The notes beneath the pieces are model-generated. The model made no database searches. It was not told where the DNA came from and saw only the letters and a list, made by a program, of their open reading frames with translations. 64,000 nt of DNA from Hydractinia symbiolongicarpus (taxonomy: Eukaryota > Cnidaria > Hydrozoa > Anthoathecata > Hydractiniidae): contig NC_079887.1 of NCBI RefSeq assembly GCF_029227915.1, positions 9,238,001 to 9,302,000 of the forward strand, written 5' to 3'. Made by a program: the position numbers and the translations under genes. This document shows, piece after piece, positions 13,084 through 23,768 of this stretch; position 1 is the first letter of the stretch, and each line of letters begins with the position of its first letter.

Positions 13084-13588
13084 CTTATCGGTTAAAAATA
13101 TGTCGGATTTTTATTTCTTCGCTTAAAAATTTCGTCACCTGGCCTAAATTTCGTCACTTTTAACTGACGAAATGTTTAAATTATTTGCTTTATTCATCTA
13201 TTGAAATAACCTCCACCATCATTGCTGTTAATTCGTTACTAGTATGTGTTTTAGCATCCTCCACTTCATCCACACTTCCCAATGTGATGTCGAGATCAAT
13301 ATCACACTCTTCAACTGATGAACTCACGCCATCGTGAATTATTCCCGTAAAGTCAAATGAATTAAAATTATTTCATTATTATTTCATCTTCCCCGTCGCA
13401 AATTACACACAAAATAGCTAATTTTATTAAAAAACAATTTAAGTAAATATTTCGTCAGTTAAAAATATTCGCCAAATAATTTTTTGTCGGACTTTTGTTT
13501 CGTCGGTTATAATTTTTCGTCGGTTAAAAATTTCGTTACTTGTCAAATATTTCGTTAATTTTAACCGACATATTTTTAATCAATAAGA
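13084..13588. mobile_element. Non-autonomous DNA transposon with TTTCGTC subterminal motifs
   Basis: Both ends carry an inverted repeat like GGTTAAAAATATGTCGG. TTTCGTC or TTTCGTT motifs recur in opposite orientations near both ends. The interior minus strand has a short acidic open stretch (ECDIDLDITLGSVDEVED) that resembles the acidic tail of some transposases, but nothing larger survives. Confidence 0.5.
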
Positions 13589-13599
13589 TCAGGGATTAA

Positions 13600-14760
13600 A
13601 AAAACGCTGTTGTGAAATTTCGGAGATCGAAGGAAAGATTCACGGTAGATGAAGCCGGACATGTTTTGTTACACAACAATAGGAAGGTATGGAATCATTA
13701 TTTATAATAAATAAATTTTTATAAAACACCAATAGCATTGAAAATAAAATGAAACAGGTTGAAAGACCTTCAACTCAAAGGCAAAGTTGTTCTTATTATA
13801 TGAACAATTTTTGTTGTCAAAGATATTCGGTTAGTTAACATGTGGACTTGAGCGGCTTATGGCTATGCTGGACTGAGCAAGAAGGAAATATTGAAGGTAA
13901 CTGAAAATGATGGAAATTTTAAACAGTTTAGTGTTCAGTACACGAACAAAGCGACCTTTCTACTTGTTCGTGTAAAAGACGTCCACGAACAACACCAGAT
14001 TGAGTTAGTTGATCTAAGCAAAATTAAAATTAAACATAACAGGGTTTCCCTAATGGACGTATTTTCAAGATTCCATTGTCTAGATTCACTGGAACGAAAA
14101 CTATCACAACATGTGAAAAGAGAGATTCAAAAAATCTACTCTATTCTTGGCGAACCAAATCGTCTTTAAAGTGACAATGGAGGAAAGTTCAAGAAAGAGG
14201 TTGTAAGATATTATCGTGATAAAAAGACAACAATGATAAGCGGCCGCACCACCCCCAAGTACAGGAAAAAGTTAAAAGGTCTCATTGAGTACTACGAAAC
14301 AAAATTTATCACGATTTGTTGAGTCAAAATCGAAATGGTATTAACTGGGTAAAAAATCTGCCTGATTATATGCGGTGTTTAAATAACGAAAAGCGTGAGG
14401 AGTTGGGATGGCGAAGTGAGTTTAAAGTACATTTGGATGAAAATCTAACGAACTTGTCAACGCAGGTGTTTCCATGAAGAACCAAACATTATCAATAGGA
14501 CTTCTAATCCACCATCTCCAAAAGTTATCAATAGAAGAAATGATAAAATCAAACACCTTCGTAAAACCGCACGTGAATTTAACAAGAGAAAAAGGCTCAG
14601 GGCTCATGCTCGGAAAAATTCCTACAAGAAGTACAAGGTTGGCGATAGAGTTTTTGTACGTATCGAAAGCAAGAAAAAAAATGAGGTACCGAAACGGCAA
14701 AATTTTATTCCTGGAAAAATTTTGGAAAAGCATAGTATGACATTATAATATTCCCAGTCA
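13600..14760 (+). pseudogene. KRBA2-like retroelement integrase remnant
   Basis: Plus-strand frames encode, in order, ERFTVDEAGHVLL, GYAGLSKKEILKV, KDVHEQHQIELVDLSKIK, SLMDVFSRFHCL, ERKLSQHVKREIQKIYSI, GEPNRL, SDNGGKFKKEV and finally KNSYKKYKVGDRVFVRIESK. This matches integrase-core proteins usually named KRAB-A domain-containing protein 2-like, which are retroelement pol products abundant in cnidarians. MDVFSRFH and SDNGG would be the first two catalytic-core motifs. A stop separates GEPNRL from SDNGG at about 14167 and further stops and frameshifts follow, so it is dead. Confidence 0.7.
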
Positions 14761-15004
14761 CAAAAAGTATGTGTGAAAGAATTCTACGTTAAAGACATTG
14801 CTGACTTCAATTCGGAAAATAAAAATGAAAATATTGTCAAAGAAAAAGGAAGAGTCACATCTATCAAACCAGCGTCGTAAAACTTTTCTCATTCTTCTCA
14901 CGCTGGAAGATAGATTACAAGGGGTGATGTCAATTATTAGTTTTTAGTTATATCCTATGCATTACAAGAATATGTTTTTTATCTTTACCAAAAGATGACT
15001 GCGA

Positions 15005-15240
15005 AGAAGTGTGCGATGGAAATAGATTGGTTGATGAAGGAGATGTTAGCAAAGAAGTGTTCGATGAAAATGGATTGGTTGATGAGGGAGATGGTAGCGA
15101 AGAGGTGTTCGATGAAAGTGGATTGGTTGGTGAGGAAAATGGTAGAGAAAAGGTGTTCAATGAAAATGGATTGGTTGATGAGGGAGATGTCAGCAAAGAG
15201 GTGTTCGATGAAAATGAATTGGTTGATAAGGAGATGATAG
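15005..15240 (+). repeat. 48-bp minisatellite, about five copies
   Basis: The unit encodes a 16-residue repeat (EEVFDENGLVDEGDGS) in one plus frame. It follows the integrase remnant and may be its decayed acidic C-terminus. The open frames on the opposite strand are by-products of the repeat. Confidence 0.8.
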
Positions 15241-16335
15241 CGAAAAGATTTCAAAAAATGTTCAAAACCCGCCTTCAATGACGGTCAGAGTGAGACATTT
15301 AATTGATGTCAGCGGTGGAAGATGCAGTTGTTTTTCATTGCATTTAAAACAGATTCTATCGAAACTTTAACCCACCACGGAAATTCAGAACAGGTAGTTG
15401 TTTATCTGTCAACATACTTAAATGATACATACATACCCCAAATTCATCTCCATCGAAAATCCTAATAGCGGTTTCAAAATTATTGCTTGGAAAATGATCA
15501 TGTAAAACCCTTTTTATTGATGGTGGTTTGCATCCATTTCTTCTGACGACAGTTGCAGTTATGGTGCCGCTAGAAGTTGACTACGTAAGATCGCACCAAA
15601 AGAATAATGTTAGTATTTAAAACTTTGTTTAACTTTTATTACATGTAGTCAGTACTCGCATGGCCAATTATTAAAATTGACGACATTACCAAGAATCGTT
15701 CCAATACCTTTCCAATCTCGTTCAATTGATTTAAAGAAATCCGTGCCATCAATGATTTCACTTATTTTCACCTCATCATCAAGAAAATAGATAGTTTGCA
15801 CAAATGGAAATACCATGATGCATAGTATTATATTTTGCCATTGCAAAGCTGCCATCTTGAAAATCCTTAAAATGTTGCGTAAAATTTATTCGGCAATACT
15901 AATGCGATAATGGGTTTATAGTTTAACTGGAAACTGCCTCTGCTTTTTTAAAATTCAGTATATTCAATAGAAATGAATCTATACTTTTTCTCATTATAGC
16001 TGTTAAACATCGCCGATTTTTGATTTAACAACCATTATAAACTTCGTTGCTTCACCTTCCTCATTTATCCAACTATATTGCCATCATTTCATTTTTTCTT
16101 GTTTTGCTATTATGGGCTTGTGACGCATCTATGTAGCGAAAACAATTTTTTGAATTTTATTTAGATGTCAACCACAAAAGATGCGCAGGATTATGCGACT
16201 TTTGAGAGTTATATTAGAGGTTGAAGACTTTTTAAAACCAAGCAATCAACATAGTTATGGGATTCGGCGAATCAGACTAATTCTAACCTCACATGGAGAA
16301 CCATTTGTAAATTATGGATGCCAAATATATGTTTA

Positions 16336-16356
16336 AAAAAAAAAAAAAAAAAAAAC
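16336..16356 (+). repeat. Poly(A) tract
   Basis: About 20 A in a row. No SINE or LINE tail structure was recognised before it. Confidence 0.6.
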
Positions 16357-16929
16357 ATGGGCCCAAGTTATTTGCCTTCAAAGTTGCAAAATGTTATAGT
16401 TTAATTAATTTTAACCCTTTAGTCTTAGTGTTAATAATATAAGATGTCAATTTTGAGTCTGACTTAGTATTTTAGTTGAAACATTTTGGTTTAGCGTATT
16501 ATTATATAGGCTAGGATTGGAGCGTGGAATTATTTATTTCATTTGTGAGGTAAATTTTGATGATGTTAGCAATAGACTGCCTATATACAAATAAATTTTT
16601 TAGATTTTAGATTTTTAAATTTTTCTAGCCACTTTCACTATTGTTTCAAGCTTGAAACAGTGAACACTATTTTGGTTCCAGGTGGTCCACGCAGTAACAA
16701 ATAACTGCCGTTAACACTCTGTTTTTTTCGGCTTATTTGGTCTCGTAGTTGCCAGCGCATCTTAATAGCTTCATTTCAATGAGCTGTTGACGTTAAATTT
16801 CCGTTGTTGACGTCGTGACGCTGGATTTGTCAGTCAACATTTTGAAGGAAAATTAACCCATTTCCATTATCGCATTCACATTGCCCCGCACAAACAGACA
16901 GAATCAGCGTATTATTATTATAATAGACT

Positions 16930-16970
16930 CGTTTATAAGCCCGTGGAAAAATCCACTTTGGCTAAAACAA
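16930..16970 (-). mobile_element. Relic Helitron-like 3' end
   Basis: CCCGTGGAAAAATCCACTTT is the same hairpin as in the minus-strand terminus at 63492-63530, but the CTAG end has mutated. Confidence 0.35.
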
Positions 16971-17356
16971 TAAAAAATATGCTTTATTAACATACAGTTG
17001 AACTCATGTAATTCGAATCTCCAAGGGGATTCAAAATTTGTTCGAATTACATGAGTTTCGAATTATAGGAGTTTGACTTTTTTCGGCCGAATTTTGGCGC
17101 TATTAATTATCAATGTTGTAACATCCTATGGAGTAAAACGACGCGTAGTATTTGAGAAATAAGTGGCTATTTTCATGTAAAACAAGTGTTACCAATTTTT
17201 AATTATCAATCTTTCTCATAAAAGTCCATGATTTTGGTCTGTCTCCTATTAAGCAATCTTCCATGGTTGATCTTATCGGACATTTGCGACAGCAGAGTAT
17301 CACACTTTGGATCGGTCTCAAACAACGTCAGTTTCTTCAGAGTCTCTATTGCGTCT

Positions 17357-18430
17357 TCAATCTCGTATTGCGACTGTGGTGAAACTGGATCGTCGTCGTC
17401 CTTTTATCATCAGAGCTAGCATCAACATCAACAATCTCGACCTGATAACCCTTTGTTCCTTAGGCTGTGTACAAGAAGTTGTGGTGGGTGGTAAAAATTG
17501 CAAATTGATCGCCTTTAATCCTGTGACTTCCGGCTGAGCAGGACAATTGTCGACAACTAGAGTAATCTTTCTGCCTTGCGAATCGAATTGACGGTCGAGC
17601 TCTCGTACCCACTCTTCAAAAAGTACTCCATCCATTCATGATTTATTTTGAGATCGGTATCGTCAGGGAAGGTTGTGCACGTTCTTGACGCATCTCGGCT
17701 TTGCAGATTTTCCTATCACAAACAACGCGAGTTTTTTGCCAATAGCGTTGGACGCAGCCTAATGGTATGGCTGCGTCCAACGCTATTGGTAAAAAACTTT
17801 GCTATGTTTTCCACCTGCGCAACATTTGCCACGAAAATGTAAAGACTTGGAGGGCAGTGCTTGGTAAAACAGACCAAATTTATACGCGTTGAAGATGTCC
17901 TTCAAATTGTACCTGGCAAGAATAGTTGGGAGGGTTGTTTCTTCCCATGGCGCTGTCATCTCTTTGGTGACTTTCTCTGATTCGCTAGATACCTCTTTCA
18001 AAATGATTCCATATCTATAAAAAGATTGAAATTCCTCATTGTTCTGGCTATTTTTCATGACGGGATACATTCGCGAGAGTGATCGAATACAGTAAAGGTA
18101 CATAGGATATAATTTACCTCTCTTTCCGGCCTCTTAACCACTTATTTTGATGCCGTGAAGTCTTCATATTGAAAATCTTTCGCAAATCTTTGTGTTTTTC
18201 CTGACAAGATTGGACCATTGATTGGGATGTTGTTTCCGCGCTTTGATTTAAACCACTTAAACGGAGCGTCATTTAATTTGTCGTATTTATCTGCTTTAAA
18301 CCTCCGTTGGCGTTTCTATTTTTTCCTTATTCTTCTTCCATGTTGCCAGTGTGCTAGTGGGAATATTGTATTTCTTGGCTACATCTACATCTACGTTCAA
18401 GCGCCCCTTTTCCAGATCCTTTAAAGTATT
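17357..18430 (-). pseudogene. Tigger transposase remnant
   Basis: Minus-strand pieces appear in the expected order. An N-terminal helix-turn-helix piece (YNIPTSTLATWKKNKEKI) is at about 18320-18400. A central part with TLPTILARYNLKDIFNA, GLFYQALPSKSLHF and GKCCAGGKHSK is at 17800-17990. The DDE part with MDGVLFEEWVRELDRQF, ITLVVDNCPAQP and LQFLPPTTTSCTQP is at 17450-17635. Where functional relatives read FNADETGLFY, this copy reads FNAYKFGLFY, so the first catalytic aspartate is lost. Stops and frameshifts separate the pieces. Confidence 0.8.
17731..17797. repeat. 29-bp inverted duplication inside Tigger
   Basis: Arms 17731-17759 and 17769-17797 are inverted copies with one mismatch around a 9-bp spacer. 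They replace normal transposase sequence just after the CSGGKHS-like motif. Confidence 0.85.
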
Positions 18431-18781
18431 ATTATTATTATTTCATTTATTAAAAGTTGGTTTTACATAGTAAGTGGTAAATACTAATTTACACCAACTA
18501 AAGTAAAAAATAAATAAACAAGAAAACACAAAGAAAATAAGAGACGAGAATAGGCGGCTTATGTAGCCTACATGTGATGAAAAATTCGAATTACATGATC
18601 AAAATTTGCTTACGGGACTAAGAAAACTGTTCGATTTACATGATTTTTCGAATTACAAGAGTTCGAATTATAGGAGTTTTCTTATAAGGATTTTAGAGTA
18701 AAATTCGGCGGGACGGAAAATTCGTTTGATTTAAATGATTATTTGAATTATAGGAGTTCGAATTACATGAGTTCAACTGTA

Positions 18782-21700
18782 GCTTCAACCATCCGCCTCC
18801 CTTTGATACCAAAAATGTCAAGTATTAGTTAGCTTGAAAATAGCTGTAGTAACCTTATATGTTGTATCTGTTCTATTGGCGTGCTAACTAAAAGTTATAA
18901 TTGTTAATTTGTCGTTTTTTTTCTACGAAACAAAATACAATCTAGCATATGATTCATTATAGCACCAACTTCTGCTTGCAATAATAGGATTGCAATAATA
19001 ACCCATGTCGTTTAACCCTACTACTTCTGGGTTTTAGGGGAGGGTTCAAAAAAGAAGGGTAAGTAAATCCTGAACCCACCTTCAAAGGTGACTATAAAAC
19101 ATCGTATTGCGACTTAAATGGCACTTAACAATTTGGACAGAAAAAGTTGGATAACGTTATTCAGTCCAAGATGGAAAAAGGCTGAAACGGTGGAACATAA
19201 TCTCTGAAACTAAGAAAAATCTTGCAAACCATTTACATGTTTAAAATACTTAATAAGCTTATAAAAGGTTTAATTATGACCTTGCATTTGTTAATAGGGA
19301 TGTCTAGATAAACACATGATTCTGAATTTTGTCCTAAACACCTATTTACTAATGAGTCACTATGACAACAGCAACGTTACGTCATTAAATGTCCTAAAGT
19401 TGACTAAATTTTAACCCTAAAATAATTTGATATAAAAGTCATTACAACTAAATTGCGAGGGAGGTGTGAGGTGTTTTTGCGATTCCCCACAAAACTTCAG
19501 TGTAATAACGTGCCATAGGATATTATCAAACTTCTAAAAAACAAAATTCTGTAAGTTTGTGGGAACACGAATAATAAAAAGACTATATCATTGAAAAGAG
19601 CATAATGGACAAACCCGCAATATATAACACTTCTGCTTTTCATATTAATATACTATAAATAAATTTTGAGGCTTAAAATTTTCTGCAAATTTGTTTTTAT
19701 TTGGGCATGCTAGCTTTCTCATAACTTTGTTCATCAGTTAATGGCGACTAACTACAGGCTTTCTGACAAGAAGAAGAATATATACTAATAAAAAGAAAGA
19801 CTGTTTAAAATAGCTGCTTAGTAATTCAAGCTGAGTGCGTTCTTAATATGTTATGTATTTTTGAAGACACAATTCTCACCCTCAACCTTCTTATAACGTG
19901 GGTTCTTATATAAAACAACATGGCTTTAAATAATCTCTGCGTGCCGCTAGAGGTTGCTTATGCAAATGACATCTTTCTAAAACAGTTCAGGAGCTCCTGT
20001 GCTGAATTTCTTTATGGTTTAAAAACTTTAATTAGACCTCCAAGTTTAGACAAGCGGACATTGCATAGCATTACCTTTCTCAGTTAACGGTTGCTAGAGA
20101 CTATTAAAAAAATATTAAATTTTATTTAAAATATCAGAAGGATTTGCGACACTACGGGTTTTTTGCCAATATCAAAGTTTTATGATCAATGACAGGGCCA
20201 ATTTAGCCCATCATAAGACTAGTACGCAAATTTCACATATTTTGACCGATCTGGCAAAATTTTGTGTGATTAGCTTTTCCAAAATCCGCCCCCCTTTAAT
20301 AACTTTTCATGGGGTTGTCAAATTGAATCAAACTTGGCACACTTATAGTACGTCATAAAAGGAACAAACCGGCAGCAATAAATTTTCGCTTGCGTCAGCA
20401 CATTTTCCGTGACGTCATCAGAAGCTTGAAATGTAATAAAAGTTCCACTATCTGCTTAAAATTTAATTACTTTTGTTCTAGAGCGAATTTTGACATTCTG
20501 TTTGAAGTTTCTGACAGCTAAATAAAAGTTATTTAACATATTTTCCGGTTTTTTACGTGGATCGCTTAAAAAATTCGATTTTCTGGTAAAATCTGACAAA
20601 ATCAGGAAATCGGATTAATTACGTGTCTAAATTATGCAAAATGATTCTAATAAAACAAAGTTGTGTTCCAAGTTTCAAGCTCTAAGGATAATCCTAACTG
20701 GAGTTATTAAATTTTCCCTTTTATAAGGATTTCATATAGATATTTAGTGGTAGTTTCGAGTAATGGCCAATATCAAGGCCTCTGAAAGGTATGGGACCTA
20801 AAATTTGGCATGAAGGTGTCTAATAGATAAATATTGAAACTCATTAAGTTTCATAGCCATATAACATAGCAAAAAAGAGTTATTAAAAAAAACCGCCAGG
20901 GGGGAGGCGGAATCCACCAGTCTGTCACCGAGTAACCACCCTCCCGAATAAGCCCCCTCCCCGAAAACTAAAACTCATTTTGACAAATAAGCCCCTACTC
21001 CCCGAATAGTTATTGTTTTTATTTTTTTGCACACTAAATTTTTGCTGTTTAATGACGGTAACATGTCACTCAAAAATGTTGTTTGATACAAAACATCAAG
21101 TTCGAATATAACAAAAAAAGTTAAAACCGTTATGTCAACTATATCCTACCACCATATAATATATATCCTAATTGGAAAAAATTAAAAATCCATAATGGCG
21201 GACATTTCTGGGAAAAAATCGACAAGCGGTTGATAAGAACACCTTCAGTCACTGTAATTGTATTAAAACAACAGATATTTTGAAAATCCTCATACTTGGC
21301 AAATAATATGATAAGTGTGCAAATACATTAACACGCATAAAAACAGAGGTTGTAATTGGTTAGTATTGGTTAATATGGTGTTTTATAGGCAACTGATCAA
21401 AGGTAACCCAGCAACCTCCATAATATGTAATGTTTGTTGTACTCACAGTGTAAAAAGAACTCCTTTGTCAGCAGAGTTTTTCGCTAGTGTAGATGAAGTA
21501 ACGAATTAAAGTGTATGATCAGTAAGAAAAATTGTGGCACTGGAAGACTATTACACATGAAGGAAGTGCACATGACGAATATATATGACTAGCCCGTAGA
21601 AAACCCACAATAATTTACCCATCGTCAAATCTATGGGAATTCAACTGTTGCTACTTGCAGCTACCATGTTTGCCTCACGGGGGACCCGGCGTTTCGTGTT

Positions 21701-23768
21701 TCTTTTTTGCGCAATTTATTGTTGGTTTAAATACAAAAACACATCCTAAATCTTGTTGTTACAAAATTAATTGCGGGTAAAAAAACCTAAGTACCACACA
21801 GGTTAATTAAGACTATTTTCTCTTTAAAGCAATAAAATTTAAACTTTCGTTTGTATAACAGTAATAAAATATGTAGCTATTTAACAGCATTTGGCATGAA
21901 AACTATAGATTAAAAATTTTTTTGCAACCAAACTGCATTTGGCTACTTTCACTTTTTAGCAAGAGGTAATCAAAGAGCAAGCTAGTTAGTCACAACCCCA
22001 ACTTAAAAATAAATAATGTTGGCTAGGATAAAAAAGCTCTCGTACCTAACTGACCAAAAACTTTAAAATAATATTAATAAATAAAGCTAGCTATAGCTAA
22101 CTTCTTTTGTTTGTTTCTTTATTTACTTTATTCATTCCTAAAGCCAGGTAGCTAGCTATACCTTTCTAGCTTTAGGATACTGCCTCCACATAGCAGTGGA
22201 GCTTAAAAATTAAATTTGTGGTACGTACTGGATGCTTAAGCTAAATTCACACTGAAAATACAGTTCCTCCCGGCGGTGACTTCTGCAATTTTTTGTTCAC
22301 AGTAAATTTTGAAATACTTTGTTTTATTTTTGTATATAAAAGAAAGAAACAGGTCATTCCAAAATATCAATGAAAAATGCTCATTTCAGCATGTGGCAAC
22401 GCAAAACGCTGTGGCAAGTTTGTACCAAATCCAAACTTGCCGCACCATCATGCTGCAAACCGAAAGTGAGTATACGTCTTTTAGCGGCTACTATATATGG
22501 TGAAAACGCACCGCGACGCAGAGAATTTTTTTTTTAGTATGAATTTAGCTACGACGTGTAGAATGTTTAACCTAATATACGTAATATCTCTCCAGTGTAT
22601 TCATTGAGGTAATTTTTCATTTCACAAATCACTGAGGCGTGAATTAAAAAATAAACACGAAATAACGATCAATGAAACAAAATACTCTATGTTTCCAAGA
22701 CTAAAAACCTGGAAGTGCATTTACAATTACCCGGTATTGCCAGAAAGACTGAAAATATACAGCCAGGGAAAAAAAATGGGCAAGCCAAAATAAGGCAAAA
22801 CAAAAAAATGAAATATATGTTTGCGCCTCATCAATACAGAAACGATGAAAATTAATTTTGTCAAATTATTAACGCAACTCATGTTTGCTTAAAACTTTTA
22901 CTAAACATCTTATGATTAAATGATTTTACAAAGCGATCAAAAAAAGCGTTTAACAGACAGGACTCATATGCGTTGCTTTTTTCACATAAGAAATAGCTAA
23001 CTTAGGTTATTACAACCAAAAGGACGCTCCACATGTATATGCATGGTTTGTATGTACTAAGCTCTCCTCCTGGTATCACTCACGATAAATTTTACGGACA
23101 CTTATTCCTCAAAATAAAAAAATGCAGGTAGACTGTTTTAATGAGATAACAACAGGTAACAAAAGATGGCTTAATTTCAGGGTAAGTTGGAAAAAAACAA
23201 CAACCTAAACGCTGGTGAGGGCTTCTCTTTCTTGCTACATGCCATACTTGCACTAACTGCAGTCAAGCGCTAAATTCCGCAGCTAGAACCAGACGCTTCG
23301 ACAGCGGGTTTCTATTTTACAATAAAGTTGAATCTTGGTAACTCAAGAATTTCGTTTTGCCGAACAAATTTGTCTGATTTTTTCTGTTCCCTGGACCATT
23401 TCTTTTCCGTACATCGAATACTGCACTACCTTTGGTTTATAAGGGGAATCGAATGCATAGTGCTTTCAATAAAAAGTAAATAAATGAAATAATCAATTAA
23501 TTATTCACATATGGTCCAAAATTCGGCGGGTCTAATGAAATCTGCCCGCGAAACAGAGGTGTCCGTATCCAGAGAGAATACATGATTTCTTATATAAGAA
23601 CATGCCTTTTAAAAAAACAAGCTGGGGTTTCAGGCTGATGTCGCGCGTAAACGGTACGGCCCACTCTCTCTATCATACCTACCCTAAAAATACTGACTTA
23701 TAATCAAATCATCACGTGACATCTGACTGGAAAATAATATCCGCTAAATGGGGCTGGTGCCTTTCTGC
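18782..23768. other. Non-coding stretch with old repeats
   Basis: No gene could be supported. It contains a diverged inverted pair at about 20285-20308 and 20876-20911 (TCCGCCCCCC and AATAACTTTT in inverted order), which may bound a roughly 640-bp non-autonomous element. It also holds runs of AATAAGCCCC at about 20950-21010, and a reversed Helitron-like end at 21588-21615. Confidence 0.4.
21588..21615 (-). mobile_element. Relic Helitron-like 3' end
   Basis: ACTAGCCCGTAGAAAACCCAC reads, on the minus strand, as a damaged hairpin followed directly by CTAG-T, like the termini at 29716 and 63492. Confidence 0.3.

Larger units (their letters stand above)
12304..15855 (-). pseudogene. Secreted protein of unknown family, copy B (broken exon 2)
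   Basis: This is a paralogue of copy A in the same orientation. Exon 1 (15708-15855, start codon 15853-15855) encodes a signal peptide beginning MAALQWQ and ends phase 1 at GTATTG. Exon 3 (12304-12525, phase 0 both ends) is exactly as long as copy A exon 3 (222 nt) and shares PLGGSAD and LEGLATLGPH. The homologue of exon 2 is at about 15437-15600, but its first third is missing, no AG acceptor is in place, and the frame shared with copy A has a TAG at 15581-15583. The downstream part of that exon (RNGCKPPS, ETAIRIFDGDEFG) is still recognisable. The copy therefore looks non-functional unless other exons rescue it. A KRBA2-like remnant and a MITE lie in its intron. Confidence 0.6.
16995..18779 (-). 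mobile_element. Tigger (pogo-like) DNA transposon
   Basis: Terminal inverted repeats start CAGTTGAACTCATGTAATTC and match over at least 23 bp. TA dinucleotides flank both ends (16993-16994, 18780-18781), as expected for Tc1/mariner-class elements. The interior minus strand encodes a decayed Tigger transposase. A 29-bp inverted duplication lies inside it. Confidence 0.85.

Noticed and set aside
14948-15278. Minus-strand frames of SPSSTNPFSSNTS type
   Set aside because: Reverse reading of the 48-bp minisatellite.
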